A stretch of 64,000 nucleotides of DNA from Geomonas agri (GTDB taxonomy: Bacteria; Desulfobacterota; Desulfuromonadia; Geobacterales; Geobacteraceae), in assembly GCF_020179605.1 (NCBI RefSeq), contig NZ_JAINZO010000001.1:2020799-2084798 (forward strand). The letters are read 5' to 3'. Under the pieces are notes generated by a model. It was not told the origin of the DNA. It did not search any database and was given only the letters and a program-made list of their open reading frames with translations. Of the stretch, positions 9,017-19,800 are shown piece by piece. A program made the translations under genes and the position numbers. The first letter of the stretch is position 1. Every line of letters starts with the position of its first letter.

Positions 9017-10429
9017 ATGAAACAGAGAATCCAACTGATACTATTGGCAGCCGGTCTCGCGACATTGACCCTGTTCGGCACCACGGCCCTGGCCGCGACA
9101 GCGCCAGGAAAACATCTTTTGAGACAGACTCCGGACTACGTGAAGCTCGCTGAGGACCTGACCCCGGCCGTTGTGAACATCAGCACCAGGAAGACCCTCA
9201 AGCCAAGCCGCCCGCAGTCATCCCTGCAGAATCCAGGGAACAGTGATCCATTCCAGGACTTCTTTGATCACTTCTACCAAGGCATCCCTGAACACTCTCA
9301 ACCGCAAACGAGCCTCGGCTCCGGGGTGATCATCAGCGGCGACGGTAAGATCCTGACCAACTACCATGTTATAGCCGATGCCGACGAGATAACGGTAAGG
9401 CTCTCCGACCATCACCACTACAAGGCCAAGGTGCTCGGCACCGACGAAAAACTGGACGTGGCGGTGCTGAAGATCTCAGCCAAGGGCGCCCTGCACGCGG
9501 CGCCGCTTGGGGACAGCGACCGGATCCGCGTAGGGGACTGGGTGATGGCCATCGGCAACCCGTTCGGACTGGAACGCACCGTGACAGCCGGGATCATCAG
9601 TGCCAAAGGAAGGGTTATCGGCAGCGGCCCTTACGACGACTTTCTGCAGACGGATGCCTCGATAAACCCAGGCAACTCAGGCGGCCCGCTCATCGATGGC
9701 AAGGGTGAGGTAATCGGTATAAATACGGCCATCATCGCTTCCGGCCAGGGTATCGGCTTTGCCATCCCAATCAACATGATCAAATCCGTACTTCCCCAGC
9801 TGCAGCAAGGGAAGAAGGTGACGCGTGGCTACCTCGGCGTGAAGGTGCAGATGGTGACCGATGATCTGGCCAGCTCCTTCGGAATGGACGAGGCCAGAGG
9901 AGCCCTGGTCGCCGAAGTGACCAGCGGCGGACCTGCTGACAAGGCCGGGGTCAAGGCGGGCGACATCATAACCGAATTCGACGGCAAGGTGGTGCGTGAT
10001 ATGAATGAGCTCCCGCGTCTGGTGGCAGGGACCGCTGTGGGCAAGAACGTGCACCTCAAACTGCTCCGAGACGGAAAGACCATAGACAAAGCGGTCACGG
10101 TTGCGCTCCTGCCGTCGGATAGCGGGGCTGCGGCAAAAGCGGAGGCGTCCAGCATCGGCATTGCCGTACAGGACCTCACTCAGGAGTACGCCGCAAACGC
10201 CGGGATTTCCTACCGCAAGGGGGTCGTTGTCACTTCGCTTGAAGCAAACAGCACTGCGGAAGCGGCAGGTGTACAGGTAAACGACGTGATAACCGAGGTA
10301 AACGGAACGAAGGTGGCGACGGCAGCGGAATACGACAAGGCCGTAGCACAACTCAAAACGGGGAGTACAGCCAGGCTGCTGCTGAAGAGGGGGGAAACTT
10401 CCCTTTTCGTAGCCTTCCGCATCCCCTAA
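9017..10429 (+). CDS. degP: Do-family periplasmic serine protease (HtrA/DegP-like)
   Basis: A 470-residue protease. Residues 1-27 form a Sec signal peptide (cleavage near ALAA). The trypsin-like domain (about 40-260) has the triad His117 (TNYHVI), Asp147 (KLDVAVL) and Ser221 (NPGNSGGPL). Two PDZ domains follow (about 265-360 and 385-470). The family degrades or refolds misfolded envelope proteins as oligomers. It is the second gene of the cluster led by the sigma-54 promoter, and a second Do protease starts 30 bases downstream. DegQ would be an equally valid family name. Confidence 0.94.
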   Translation: MKQRIQLILLAAGLATLTLFGTTALAATAPGKHLLRQTPDYVKLAEDLTPAVVNISTRKTLKPSRPQSSLQNPGNSDPFQDFFDHFYQGIPEHSQPQTSLGSGVIISGDGKILTNYHVIADADEITVRLSDHHHYKAKVLGTDEKLDVAVLKISAKGALHAAPLGDSDRIRVGDWVMAIGNPFGLERTVTAGIISAKGRVIGSGPYDDFLQTDASINPGNSGGPLIDGKGEVIGINTAIIASGQGIGFAIPINMIKSVLPQLQQGKKVTRGYLGVKVQMVTDDLASSFGMDEARGALVAEVTSGGPADKAGVKAGDIITEFDGKVVRDMNELPRLVAGTAVGKNVHLKLLRDGKTIDKAVTVALLPSDSGAAAKAEASSIGIAVQDLTQEYAANAGISYRKGVVVTSLEANSTAEAAGVQVNDVITEVNGTKVATAAEYDKAVAQLKTGSTARLLLKRGETSLFVAFRIP

Positions 10430-10459
10430 AAGCCTGCCGCAGACAGGCAAGGTGAAGTC

Positions 10460-11878
10460 ATGGACCGTAAAAGACTGACACGCATACTCCATGGACGGAG
10501 CTGGGCACTCATCTTAATGATCGTGGTGCTGGTTTCCGGGTGCAAGAACGCACAGCAGGCGTCGGTAGTCGCGTTCCCTCGCTCCTTTTCGGAACTCGCT
10601 CAAAAGGTGCAACCCGCCGTGGTGAATATAAGCAGCACCAGTACCGTCAGGATCCCCGGCGATCCTTTCCGCAACTTCTTCGGGCAGGACGGTGATGCAA
10701 CGGGTTTGAACGATTTTTTCGGCAATTTCTTCCACGACATCCCTGACCGTGCCGTGAAACAACAAAGCCTCGGCTCGGGCTTCATCATCGACCGCGGCGG
10801 CTACATCATCACCAACAACCACGTAGTGGACAAGGCGGACGAGATCAGAGTCAAGCTCTCTGACAGCAGGGAATTTTCCGCGAAGGTTGTCGGCCGCGAC
10901 CCCAAGACCGATCTAGCTCTGATCAAGATATCGTCGCCCTTCAAGGCACTTCCGGTACTTCCTCTGGGGGACTCGGATAAGATGAGGGTGGGCGACTGGG
11001 TTCTGGCGGTTGGCAACCCCTTCGGGCTGGAACACACGGTGACCCAGGGGATCATCAGTGCCACGGGGAGGGTGATCGGCTCCGGCCCTTACGACAATTT
11101 CCTGCAAACCGATGCCCCGATCAACCCCGGCAACAGCGGCGGCCCCCTGATAAACATGCAGGGTGAAGTGATCGGCATTAACACCGCCATCATCCAGGGG
11201 GGACAAGGGATCGGCTTTGCCATCCCAAGCAACCTCGCCAAAACGGTTAGCGAGCAGATCAAGGAGAAGGGGAAGGTTACCCGTGGTTGGCTTGGGGTAA
11301 CAGTACAGTCGGTCACACCGGAGCTCGCCCAGTCTCTGGCTCTCAAGGAACCCAAAGGAGCCCTGGTATCTTCGGTGGTGGCCGACAGTCCGGCAAGTGC
11401 AGCCGGCATCCACACAGGCGATGTGGTGATCTCCTGCTACGGACATGAAGTAACCAACGCCAACGACCTGCCGAGAATCGTCGCAGAGGCACCGGTAGGT
11501 AAGGAGATAGCAATTACCGTCATCCGGAACGGAAAGGAAATCCCGCTGAGAGTGACTTTAAAGGATGCCTCTACGTCGGTGGCGAGTCGCCCGGCCTTGA
11601 CCTCGGAGAAAGATCTTGGGCTCACGGTCAAACCGCTCGATTCCTTACGTCAACAACGCAGCGGGCTCCCGAAAGGACGGGGGGTAGTAGTAACCGATGT
11701 CGACGAGGACGGTCCTTCCCGGATTGCCGGGATACGCCCTGGCGACATCATCCTTGAGGTCAACCGCAGGGTCATCCGGAACATTCATGATTTCAAACAA
11801 GCTCTCTCCGGGCACGGAACCCCGGTGCTGATGCTGGTACACCGGGGAGACGCAGAGTTCTTTGTCACGATTGGATAA
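10460..11878 (+). CDS. Second Do-family protease, predicted lipoprotein
   Basis: A 472-residue paralogue of the preceding gene. Its N-terminus differs: a type II signal ends in the lipobox LVSGC with Cys28, so this copy should be lipid-anchored. The triad is His121 (TNNHVV), Asp151 (KTDLALI) and Ser226 (NPGNSGGPL). Two PDZ domains occupy about 275-370 and 390-472. Lys29 and Asn30 follow the Cys; there is no Asp at +2, so outer-membrane sorting is plausible by enterobacterial rules, which may not apply here. It is 30 bases from the upstream protease and in the same operon. Confidence 0.92.
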   Translation: MDRKRLTRILHGRSWALILMIVVLVSGCKNAQQASVVAFPRSFSELAQKVQPAVVNISSTSTVRIPGDPFRNFFGQDGDATGLNDFFGNFFHDIPDRAVKQQSLGSGFIIDRGGYIITNNHVVDKADEIRVKLSDSREFSAKVVGRDPKTDLALIKISSPFKALPVLPLGDSDKMRVGDWVLAVGNPFGLEHTVTQGIISATGRVIGSGPYDNFLQTDAPINPGNSGGPLINMQGEVIGINTAIIQGGQGIGFAIPSNLAKTVSEQIKEKGKVTRGWLGVTVQSVTPELAQSLALKEPKGALVSSVVADSPASAAGIHTGDVVISCYGHEVTNANDLPRIVAEAPVGKEIAITVIRNGKEIPLRVTLKDASTSVASRPALTSEKDLGLTVKPLDSLRQQRSGLPKGRGVVVTDVDEDGPSRIAGIRPGDIILEVNRRVIRNIHDFKQALSGHGTPVLMLVHRGDAEFFVTIG

Positions 11879-11970
11879 CCGACTCGTGGGCCTCACAGCC
11901 TCAGGGAGACCCCATGAGGGGCGAAGAGGAACAGGTAGGACAACATTGAAGCAACAACAGGAGGTGTACC

Positions 11971-12234
11971 ATGTTAAGAACGATAGCAGCGCTAACAATG
12001 GCAACGATGGTAATGACCAGCATTCCCGCTCTTGCCCAGGGCAAAGACGAGTGCCTGCTGGTATCTCAGAACTGCAAGGACCAGGTGGACAGCATTCAGC
12101 AAAAAATTGCAAGACTGAACAAAGAGATAGCCAAAGGGAATAGGGTGTACACACCCAGCGAGATCAAGGTGCTGCAAGGAAAACTCAGGGAAGTCAACAA
12201 CCAGTTGGACGTTCTGATGAGCCCTGGTCACTGA
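11971..12234 (+). CDS. Small exported coiled-coil protein, function unknown
   Basis: An 87-residue protein with a signal peptide (cleavage near ALAQ, residue 22). The mature part has two cysteines (Cys28, Cys35; a possible disulfide) and a helical stretch (VDSIQQKIARLNKEIAKG) that ends in a second helix. It matches no named family that I recognise. AGGAGGTG precedes the ATG. It is the fourth gene after the sigma-54 promoter, 92 bases from the second protease, and a strong hairpin follows, so it probably ends that transcription unit. Confidence 0.75.
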   Translation: MLRTIAALTMATMVMTSIPALAQGKDECLLVSQNCKDQVDSIQQKIARLNKEIAKGNRVYTPSEIKVLQGKLREVNNQLDVLMSPGH

Positions 12235-12269
12235 TCATAAGCAGAATGGTTAACAGCATTTATGAGAAT

Positions 12270-12302
12270 GTCTTGCAGCAGTCCCAGGGGCTGCTGCAAG
12301 AC
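12270..12302 (+). terminator. Hairpin ending the lipoprotein-protease unit
   Basis: GTCTTGCAGCAG and CTGCTGCAAGAC form a perfect 12-bp stem around a nine-base loop, 35 bases after the stop of the small exported protein. Only a weak T stretch (TGATTTAT) follows, so termination may be inefficient or the hairpin may protect the 3' end. Confidence 0.6.
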
Positions 12303-12335
12303 TGATTTATGACTGTTTAGATGAGGTGAAACCAG

Positions 12336-12674
12336 GTGGATCGAAACCTGAATCGAGAGTCATACCTTGAGGAGGACATCAGCGTCCACATTTTTACAGC
12401 TTCCGCGGCAATGGTGGGCGTCTGCCTTACCGTCATCGGACTGATCCGTGTTTTTACAAGCATGAGAAAAATCGACACACTAGCAGATGATATTTTGGCT
12501 GCTACTTCGCTTGCCTTCCTAATTTCATGCATACTTTCATACTGGGCCTTAAGGACCCGGAAGCACCGGCGAATGCACAAAATCGAAAGAATAGCCGATG
12601 GTGTTTTTATATTCGGTTTACTGTTGATGGTGATAGTCTGCGGGATTATCACATTCACCATAGAAGCAATATGA
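12336..12674 (+). CDS. Small integral membrane protein, unknown function
   Basis: A 112-residue protein with a GTG start preceded by GAGGTGA. Three membrane segments are visible, at about 21-42, 52-72 and 87-110, with a basic stretch (RTRKHRRMHK) between the second and third. No catalytic motif is seen. It stands alone after the terminator of the protease unit; a 416-base gap follows. Function not recognised. Confidence 0.65.
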   Translation: MDRNLNRESYLEEDISVHIFTASAAMVGVCLTVIGLIRVFTSMRKIDTLADDILAATSLAFLISCILSYWALRTRKHRRMHKIERIADGVFIFGLLLMVIVCGIITFTIEAI

Positions 12675-13090
12675 AGTAAAAATAGCGAAAAGCGGAACCT
12701 GCGTCGACATCCGCGCCTACAAAAACAAAAAGCCAGCTAGCTATTTGAGCTAACTGGCCGAAATGCCCTACTGCCCCAACTTACCCATATGACAAAGCTA
12801 ATTAAAACCAAGTAAAAATTATCAACACCCCTAATTGGCACTAATCTTCCGCATGGGAATCCAGCTCCCTCAATCGGGACTTAATTACATACACCTCAAT
12901 TCCCACAGTCACAGGCAAGCAACCTAGCTGGACGCAGCATTGCACTCCAGCCACAGCAGGAGACCGCCCTACTCTCACGGCAGAGTTTTATGACATATTT
13001 ACCATTTCGCCAGTGGCGAATAAATAGCTCAAAAGTGCTAATTTGAAATATAAATTTGATTTTCCAGGCTGACCGAATAGAATTTCAATT
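12675..13090. other. AT-richer intergenic stretch with two dyads
   Basis: No coding frame is supported here. It holds a minus-strand terminator-like hairpin (12720-12758) and a perfect TTCGCC-AGT-GGCGAA dyad (13006-13020), 70 bases before the LuxR-type gene. The dyad could be an operator. The stretch is lower in GC than its neighbours. Confidence 0.5.
12720..12758 (-). terminator. Terminator-like hairpin with no gene upstream
   Basis: Read on the minus strand, an 11-base stem (one mismatch) with a five-base loop is followed by TTTTTGTTTTT. No minus-strand gene precedes it, so it may terminate an unrecognised antisense or small RNA. Confidence 0.45.
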
Positions 13091-13642
13091 ATGGCTAATC
13101 TCTTAGACATAGTCTACAGTCGCGGCACTCCGGGGATCTTGATCTTCAATCTGGCAGGAGACCTGATTTTTTCAAATGAGGTCGCGATCGAGATGCAGGT
13201 CGTGACGCCAGGAGATGGACACAAGCAAGGATGGGTGCACGACGAAATTAGAAATGTATTACAATCAGTATTTAATTACTCGACGGACGACTTCGCATGC
13301 AGGACCGAACACCAAAACGTTGTCAATGCAGGAAAGCTCCCGTACTCGGCTCGCCCCTTCCTCATCGGGGGGGACGGCAAAGGCAGAATGCAGACCTGCA
13401 TCCTGGTCCTGGTCGAAAAAGTCGTTAAGGAACACGAGGTCAACGTCGCCAGGTCACGGCAGAAATTTCGACTCACCAAAAGAGAAGCCGAAGTGGCCAA
13501 GTTCATAAGCAAGGGCTTCTCCAACAGGGAAATATCCGACAAGCTTTTCATCTCAGAGTTCACCGTTAAGAACCACTTGAAGCAGATCATGAAAAAGACC
13601 GGGGCGACTGCCCGGAGTCAGATCTTCGCGTTGCTTCAGTAG
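13091..13642 (+). CDS. LuxR-type transcriptional regulator with PAS-like N-terminus
   Basis: A 183-residue regulator. Residues about 1-110 resemble a small PAS fold (GTPGILIFNLAGDLIFSN). A LuxR/GerE helix-turn-helix closes the protein (about 120-180: LTKREAEVAKFISKGFSNREISDKLFISEFTVKNHLKQI, given here in shortened form by its key residues E, G, N and I). There is no receiver domain. The ATG at 13091 has a poor ribosome site. It is the only regulator near the giant subtilase gene, 253 bases upstream in the same orientation, so it may control it; that is inference. Confidence 0.85.
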   Translation: MANLLDIVYSRGTPGILIFNLAGDLIFSNEVAIEMQVVTPGDGHKQGWVHDEIRNVLQSVFNYSTDDFACRTEHQNVVNAGKLPYSARPFLIGGDGKGRMQTCILVLVEKVVKEHEVNVARSRQKFRLTKREAEVAKFISKGFSNREISDKLFISEFTVKNHLKQIMKKTGATARSQIFALLQ

Positions 13643-13895
13643 TACCCTGACGTACCTGCCAGGTTCACCTTTGCTCAAGACAGCGTCATTCTCTCTGGAT
13701 CGGATTGCAAGTTTAACCCACCTCGGCACTGTTGAGCCTCACCTGCTGTCCTAACTGTCTAATGTTATGTTGTAGCTCGGTCATCTTTCGGACGCCGATA
13801 GGAGGGTAATTATTGGAACTCGATTGACAAATTTCCATTTACCCCAACAGGCTACAGCACCAAGAGGATTTGGAAATTAGAAGGAGGCGACGGCA

Positions 13896-16800
13896 ATGAA
13901 AACACCTAATAAAATGGGGGTTGCTCTCTTTTATTTTTTGTCCTTGAATAGTATTGCTTATGCATTAGAGGGTAACATAACAGGCGTTGCAATAAATGGT
14001 TTCTTTGTCGATGTGAAAAATCCAGAAGCTGATACTCAAAAAATCCTCGGAAAAGAAAAAAATATAATCAAAAAGTGGATAGTTCAGTTCTCAGGATCAA
14101 TCCATGAGGCTGACAAAAAAAAGATTCTGGATATCGGCTGCCGCATACATGATTACATCCCTGAGTTTGCGTTCATCGTCTCAATGGATGAAAAGACCAA
14201 GAAGAGAGTAGAGGGCTTTCCATTTATCCAAGGAGTGGTCAAGTATAAAGCCGAGTACAAGATAGAAAAAAAACTCGCCGAGAAGCTCGGAAAGAACGAA
14301 ACGATAAAACAGTTCCACATCAGGGCTGATTCCGCTGAAAATATCTCAGTTATCCTGTCTGCTGTTTTAAAGAAAAAGGGTGTAATTCTGGATGTAGGAC
14401 GGGCTGTGGCGAGAGTAAAGGTTGATTCTGGAGCAATCAACCAGATTGCAAACCTTGAGGAAGTAGTCTGGATTGAAGAAGCCGCAGATATGATGTTGCT
14501 GAACGATATTTCCAAATGGACAATCCAATCGTACATTCCTGAAAACACAACAATATGGGACAAAGGTATACTTGGTTACGGGCAGATAGTGGGCATCGGC
14601 GACACCGGTGTCGACTATGACATGCCATGGTTTTATGATCCTTTGGGAGTGCCTCTCGGCCCTACACATAGAAAAATCGTCGGGTATACGAGCTATGCAG
14701 ACGATTATGACGGCACCTTCGGACACGGCACCCACGTATCGGGTACCGTTGCTGGCAATCGCACCCCAGTGGACGGCCTCTCTAACGCCAACGGAATGGC
14801 ACCCAATTCCAAAATTTTCATGCAGGATTTAACGCCTGGTGATGAAAATTCCGTTTATCCTCCATCAGACCTCGGACTTTTGTTCAATACTCCCTATTAC
14901 GCAGGGGCCAGGCTCCATACCAACAGTTGGGGAGCAACTGTCAATGCATATGATACGTTCGCCCGGACCGCCGACCTATTTATCTGGGAGAACAAGGATT
15001 TTCTTGCTTTCTTTGCCAACGGAAACTCAGGCGATGCCACAGGTACAGTCGGTACTCCGGCTACCGCAAAAAACGTCGTCAGTGTCGGAGCCTCTGAGAA
15101 TGGTCTTAATGCGGAGAATCTGGCATCGTTCAGCAGCAACGGCCCCACTACGGATGGCCGAACCAAACCAACGGTCACTGCTCCGGGGGTAAATATTGTC
15201 TCTGCCGATTCCGACGGCATTCAAAACAGCTTCAACAGCGGAACGATCGCCATGAGCGGTACTTCGATGGCAACACCTACGGTCGCGGGTGCCGCCGCCC
15301 TTGTGAGGCAATATTATACGGACGGTTACTGGCCCAACGGAACGGCCAACGCTGCCAATGGTTTCGAGCCCTCAGCTGCCATGGTCAAGGCAACACTCAT
15401 CAACAGCGCTCAGAACATGACCGGCAATTACACCGATGCCCCCATACCTTCCACCGGACAGGGGTGGGGAAGGATAAACCTCTCCAATGTTCTTCATTTT
15501 TTCGGCGACAATAAGTTTCTCAATGTAACTGACGTTACTTCCGGCCTGGTAACCGATGCAACATGGAGTCGGCGCTATTTTTCAGCAGGCGCCCAGATGT
15601 TAAAGGTAACGCTGGTCTGGTCGGATTACCCCGGGGCTGAGGAAGCAGCCAAAGCGCTCGTGAACGATCTCGACCTCACGGTAACCGCACCTGACGGCAC
15701 CACCTATAAGGGTAACGTCTTCCAAAATGGTGTGTCCATCGCCGGTGGCAGTGCCGACAGGCTAAATGTTGAAGAGCAGGTTTTGATCCCGCCCACTTTG
15801 CAGCCAGGGAACTATACCGTATGGGTCACTGGCTACAATGTGCCATTCGGCCCTCAGCCTTTCACCGTGGTCGTCACGGGTGCCGCGGATATTACCTCAA
15901 AGGGATTCATCTATATTGACAAGACCAGATACAACGGCTCGGATACCATCAAGATCAATGTCGGCGACCGGGACCTAAATCACAACAGTTCGGCAGCCGA
16001 AACAGTGAGCGTAATCATCAAAAGCACAACAGAACCCGGTGGAGAGACTGTACAGTTGGTTGAGAGCGGGCCAGACACCGCGATGTTCACGGGTTCGATC
16101 GTTACCCGCAGTGGAGCGGCACAGACCAACAACGGGTATTTGGAGGTGGCGGAAGGGGATACCATCACAGCCACGTACCTTGACGCAGACAATGGCACCG
16201 GAACACCCTCGAGTACTTTTGCCACAGCTCTTGCCGATCTCAGTCCTCCGGTCATTTCGGCGATAACAATCAATTCAGTTGGCCAGGACAGCGCAACGGT
16301 CATGTGGACTACGAATGAACCGGCTTCGGCCGCCATCAATTATGGCGATACGAAAGTTTTAGGGGCATCACGGTCTAATCCCTGGTTCATGACCTCACAG
16401 GCCTTAACCATCAAGAATTTGAAAGAAGCCACTACATACTACTACGAGGTGAATTCCACCGACGAGGCAGGAAACATCGGTCGTGATAACAATGGTGGTG
16501 CCCTGTATTCATTCACCACGCTCAGTCTGCCTCCTGCCGTAACCGTGAATTCATCTAATTTCACGGTGACGTACCAGCCCGAAACCGTAATTTACGGTAC
16601 TGCCAGCGACCCCTCGGGCGTTGCTTTTGTTGCGGTCAACGGCCAGCCGGCCTCCTATAGGCCCAGCGACGGCTACTACGAACTTACGGTCCCTCTAACC
16701 ATTGGAGAAAATATCTTCACTGTAATTGCAACCGATACCCTCGGCAATTCAAATACACTCAGCATAAAGGTTACCCGCAATGTGCCGCCTGATCTTGCTA

Positions 16801-19800
16801 TAACCTCGTTGGTCAACCCGGTGAAAGGAGGGTGGAACGAGCCCATCCACATAGAGAACAGCGTGTGCAACATCGGTTCAGGGACTTCTCCTGGCACGGG
16901 ATATATCACATGGGTTCTTTCGGCCGACACAGTCATTTCTCCCGTCGAGGACAGAATGTTCGGCGCGCTCATATATGGGGATGACATTCTACCGGGAGAA
17001 TGCGTATCAATACCTGTTGATATCCAACTTTCGCTCCCTATAAGCTTCGTATCAACCGCCTATTACGTGGGGGTCTGCGTTGATGCTTCGGATGATATAT
17101 GGGAATCAGACGAAACGAATAATTGTCGCACGGGCAATAAAATGACCATTGAAGGTCCTGATTTGGTTGTGAGTTCCGTGTCTAACCCGGCCACCGCACT
17201 TACCGCAACCAGTTTCACCGTCTCAAATACTGTCACCAACATTGGTGTGGGAGCGAGTCCAACGGTTGACGTCTTGATATACCTTTCCACTGATCCCATA
17301 ATCACTACGTCGGATATCATTATCGGCTACAGGCATATTCCCCTCCTCGAACCTGTTGGTTCACCCTCTAAATATCCTTCTGAGTCACGCGATAATACTG
17401 TCGTGACGATCCCCAGTACAGTTCCCGGGGGTACTTATTACATCGGTGTCATTGTGGACCCGTATAATACAGTCAAGGAATCTAATGATGCAAACAATGC
17501 CCGGACAGGTACCCCCGTCACCGTAATCGGGCCTGACATTGAAATGGCTTCCGTGAGCGGCCCTGCCAGCGGTTCTATTGGTCAGGCCATCACGGTCAGT
17601 AATACGGTCCTCACGAGTGCAACCGGCGGCGGTTCGTCCGGATTTAATGTAGCCTTGTACCTGTCAAAAGACAGCATGATCAGCACTTCTGATATCTACC
17701 TTGGAAGTCGTTATGTGAATGGTCTCGTGGCGGGCGGGTCAAGCACGTCCGAGATGACGCTCACCTTGCCTTCTTCAGTATCTCCCGGGACGTACTATAT
17801 TGGCGCCATAGCGGACTATGACAATAAGGTGCTGGAATCCAACGAGATGAACAACGCCATTGCGGGAAACCAGATCGAGGTTGCCACTAGCAATCCCGCT
17901 GGTGTAGTGCTCACCCCGACGACAGTGTCGGTCACCGAAGGGGGCGCCACCGCCACCTATACTGTGGCGCTCGCAAGCCAGCCATTGGCAACCGTAACAA
18001 TCTCCGTCACACCCGATAGCCAGGTTACCGTGGACAAGGCCGCGCTCACTTTCACAACGAGCAACTGGAATGTGGCACAGAGCGTTACGGTTACGGCAGT
18101 AAACGATGCTGTGGCTCAAGGGGCGCATACCGGGACCATCACGCACCGGGCCTCCGGCGGCGGCTATGATGCCGTGACGATCAGCAACGTCACGGCAAAT
18201 ATCACCGATAACGACGCCGCCGGGGTTGTAATCACCCCGACGACAGTATTGGTCACCGAAGGGGGCGCCACGGCCACCTATACTGTGGCGCTCGCGAGCC
18301 AGCCATTGGCAACCGTAACCATCACCGTCACACCCGATAGCCAGGTTACAGTGGACAAGGCCGCGCTCACTTTCACAACGAACAACTGGAATGTGGCACA
18401 GAGCGTTACGGTCACGGCAGTAAACGATGCCGTGGCTCAAGGGACGCATACCGGTACCATCACGCACCGGGCCTCCGGTGGCGGCTATGATGCCGTGACG
18501 ATCAGCAACGTCACGGCAAATATCACCGATAACGACACCGCCGGGGTTGTAATCACCCCGACGACAGTATTGGTCACCGAAGGGGGCGCCACGGCCACCT
18601 ATACTGTAGCGCTCGCAAGCCAGCCATTGGTAACCGTAACCATTACCGCCACTCCCGATAGCCAGGTTACCGTTGACAAGGCCGCGCTCACTTTCACAAC
18701 GAACAACTGGAATGTGGCACAGAGCGTTACGGTCACGGCAGTAAACGATGCCGTGGCTCAAGGGGCTCATACCGGTACTATCACGCACCGGGCCTCCGGT
18801 GGCGGCTATGATGCCGTGGTGATCAGCAACGTCGCGGCAAGCATTACCGATAACGACACCGCGGGGGTTATAATCAGCCCGACGACAGTGTCGGTCATCG
18901 AAGGGGGAGCCACCGCGACCTATACTGTGGCGCTCGCGAGCCAGCCATTGGCAACCGCAACCATCACCGCCACACCCGACAGCCAGGTTACCGTGGACAA
19001 GGCCGCGCTCACTTTCACAACGAGCAACTGGAATGTGGCACAGACCATTACGGTTACGGCAGTAAACGATGCTGCGGCTCAAGGGGCGCATACCGGGACC
19101 ATCACGCACCGGGCCTCCGGTGGCGGCTATGATGCCGTGGTGATCAGCAACGTCACGGCAAGCATCACCGATAACGACACCGCCGGGGTTGTAATCAACC
19201 CGACGACAGTATCAGTCACCGAAGGGGGCGCCACCGCCACCTATACTGTGGCGCTCACGAGCCAGCCGTTGGCAACCGTAACCATTACCACCACACCCGA
19301 TAGCCAGGTTACCGTGGACAAGGCCGCGCTCACTTTCACAACGAGCAACTGGAATGTGGCACAGAGCGTTACGGTTACGGCAGTAAACGATACTGTTGCT
19401 CAAGGGGCGCATACCGGTACTATCACGCACCGGGCCTCCGGCGGCGGCTATGATGCCGTGGTGATCAGCAACGTCACGGCAAACATCACCGACAACGACA
19501 CCGTCAAGCCTGATCTGGTTGTGAGCGGACTGTCCAGTCCTGCGCAGGCTAAAAATGGAGTCACAATCACGGTTAAAAATACGGTTAGCAATGTAGGTGG
19601 AGGATCTTCTGGCGGCTTTTTAATCGGGATATACTTGTCGAGTGACAACTTAATTACAAATTCTGACATCTATATTGGAAGTCGCTATGTAGGAGGGCTC
19701 ATGGCGGGTGCTTCGAGCACGGGCAGCACAACAGTTACTTTGCCTCCTTCACTAGGGGCAGGTACATATTATATCGGAGCCATAGCGGACTATAACAATG

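Noticed and set aside
12831-12850. A possible sigma-54 site TGGCACTAATCTTCC upstream of the LuxR-type gene.
   Set aside because: The -12 GC is not at the required distance from the -24 GG.
12930-13000. A stretch with GGCAAGC and GGACGCAGC that recalls GEMM cyclic-dinucleotide riboswitches, common in Geobacter.
   Set aside because: The required hairpin between the two conserved words and the tetraloop receptor are missing; a covariance search would be needed to revive it.
17775-19109. A 444-codon minus-strand frame inside the subtilase repeats.
   Set aside because: It is open only because the 321-bp repeat has no stop in that frame; its own repeats mirror those of the subtilase.
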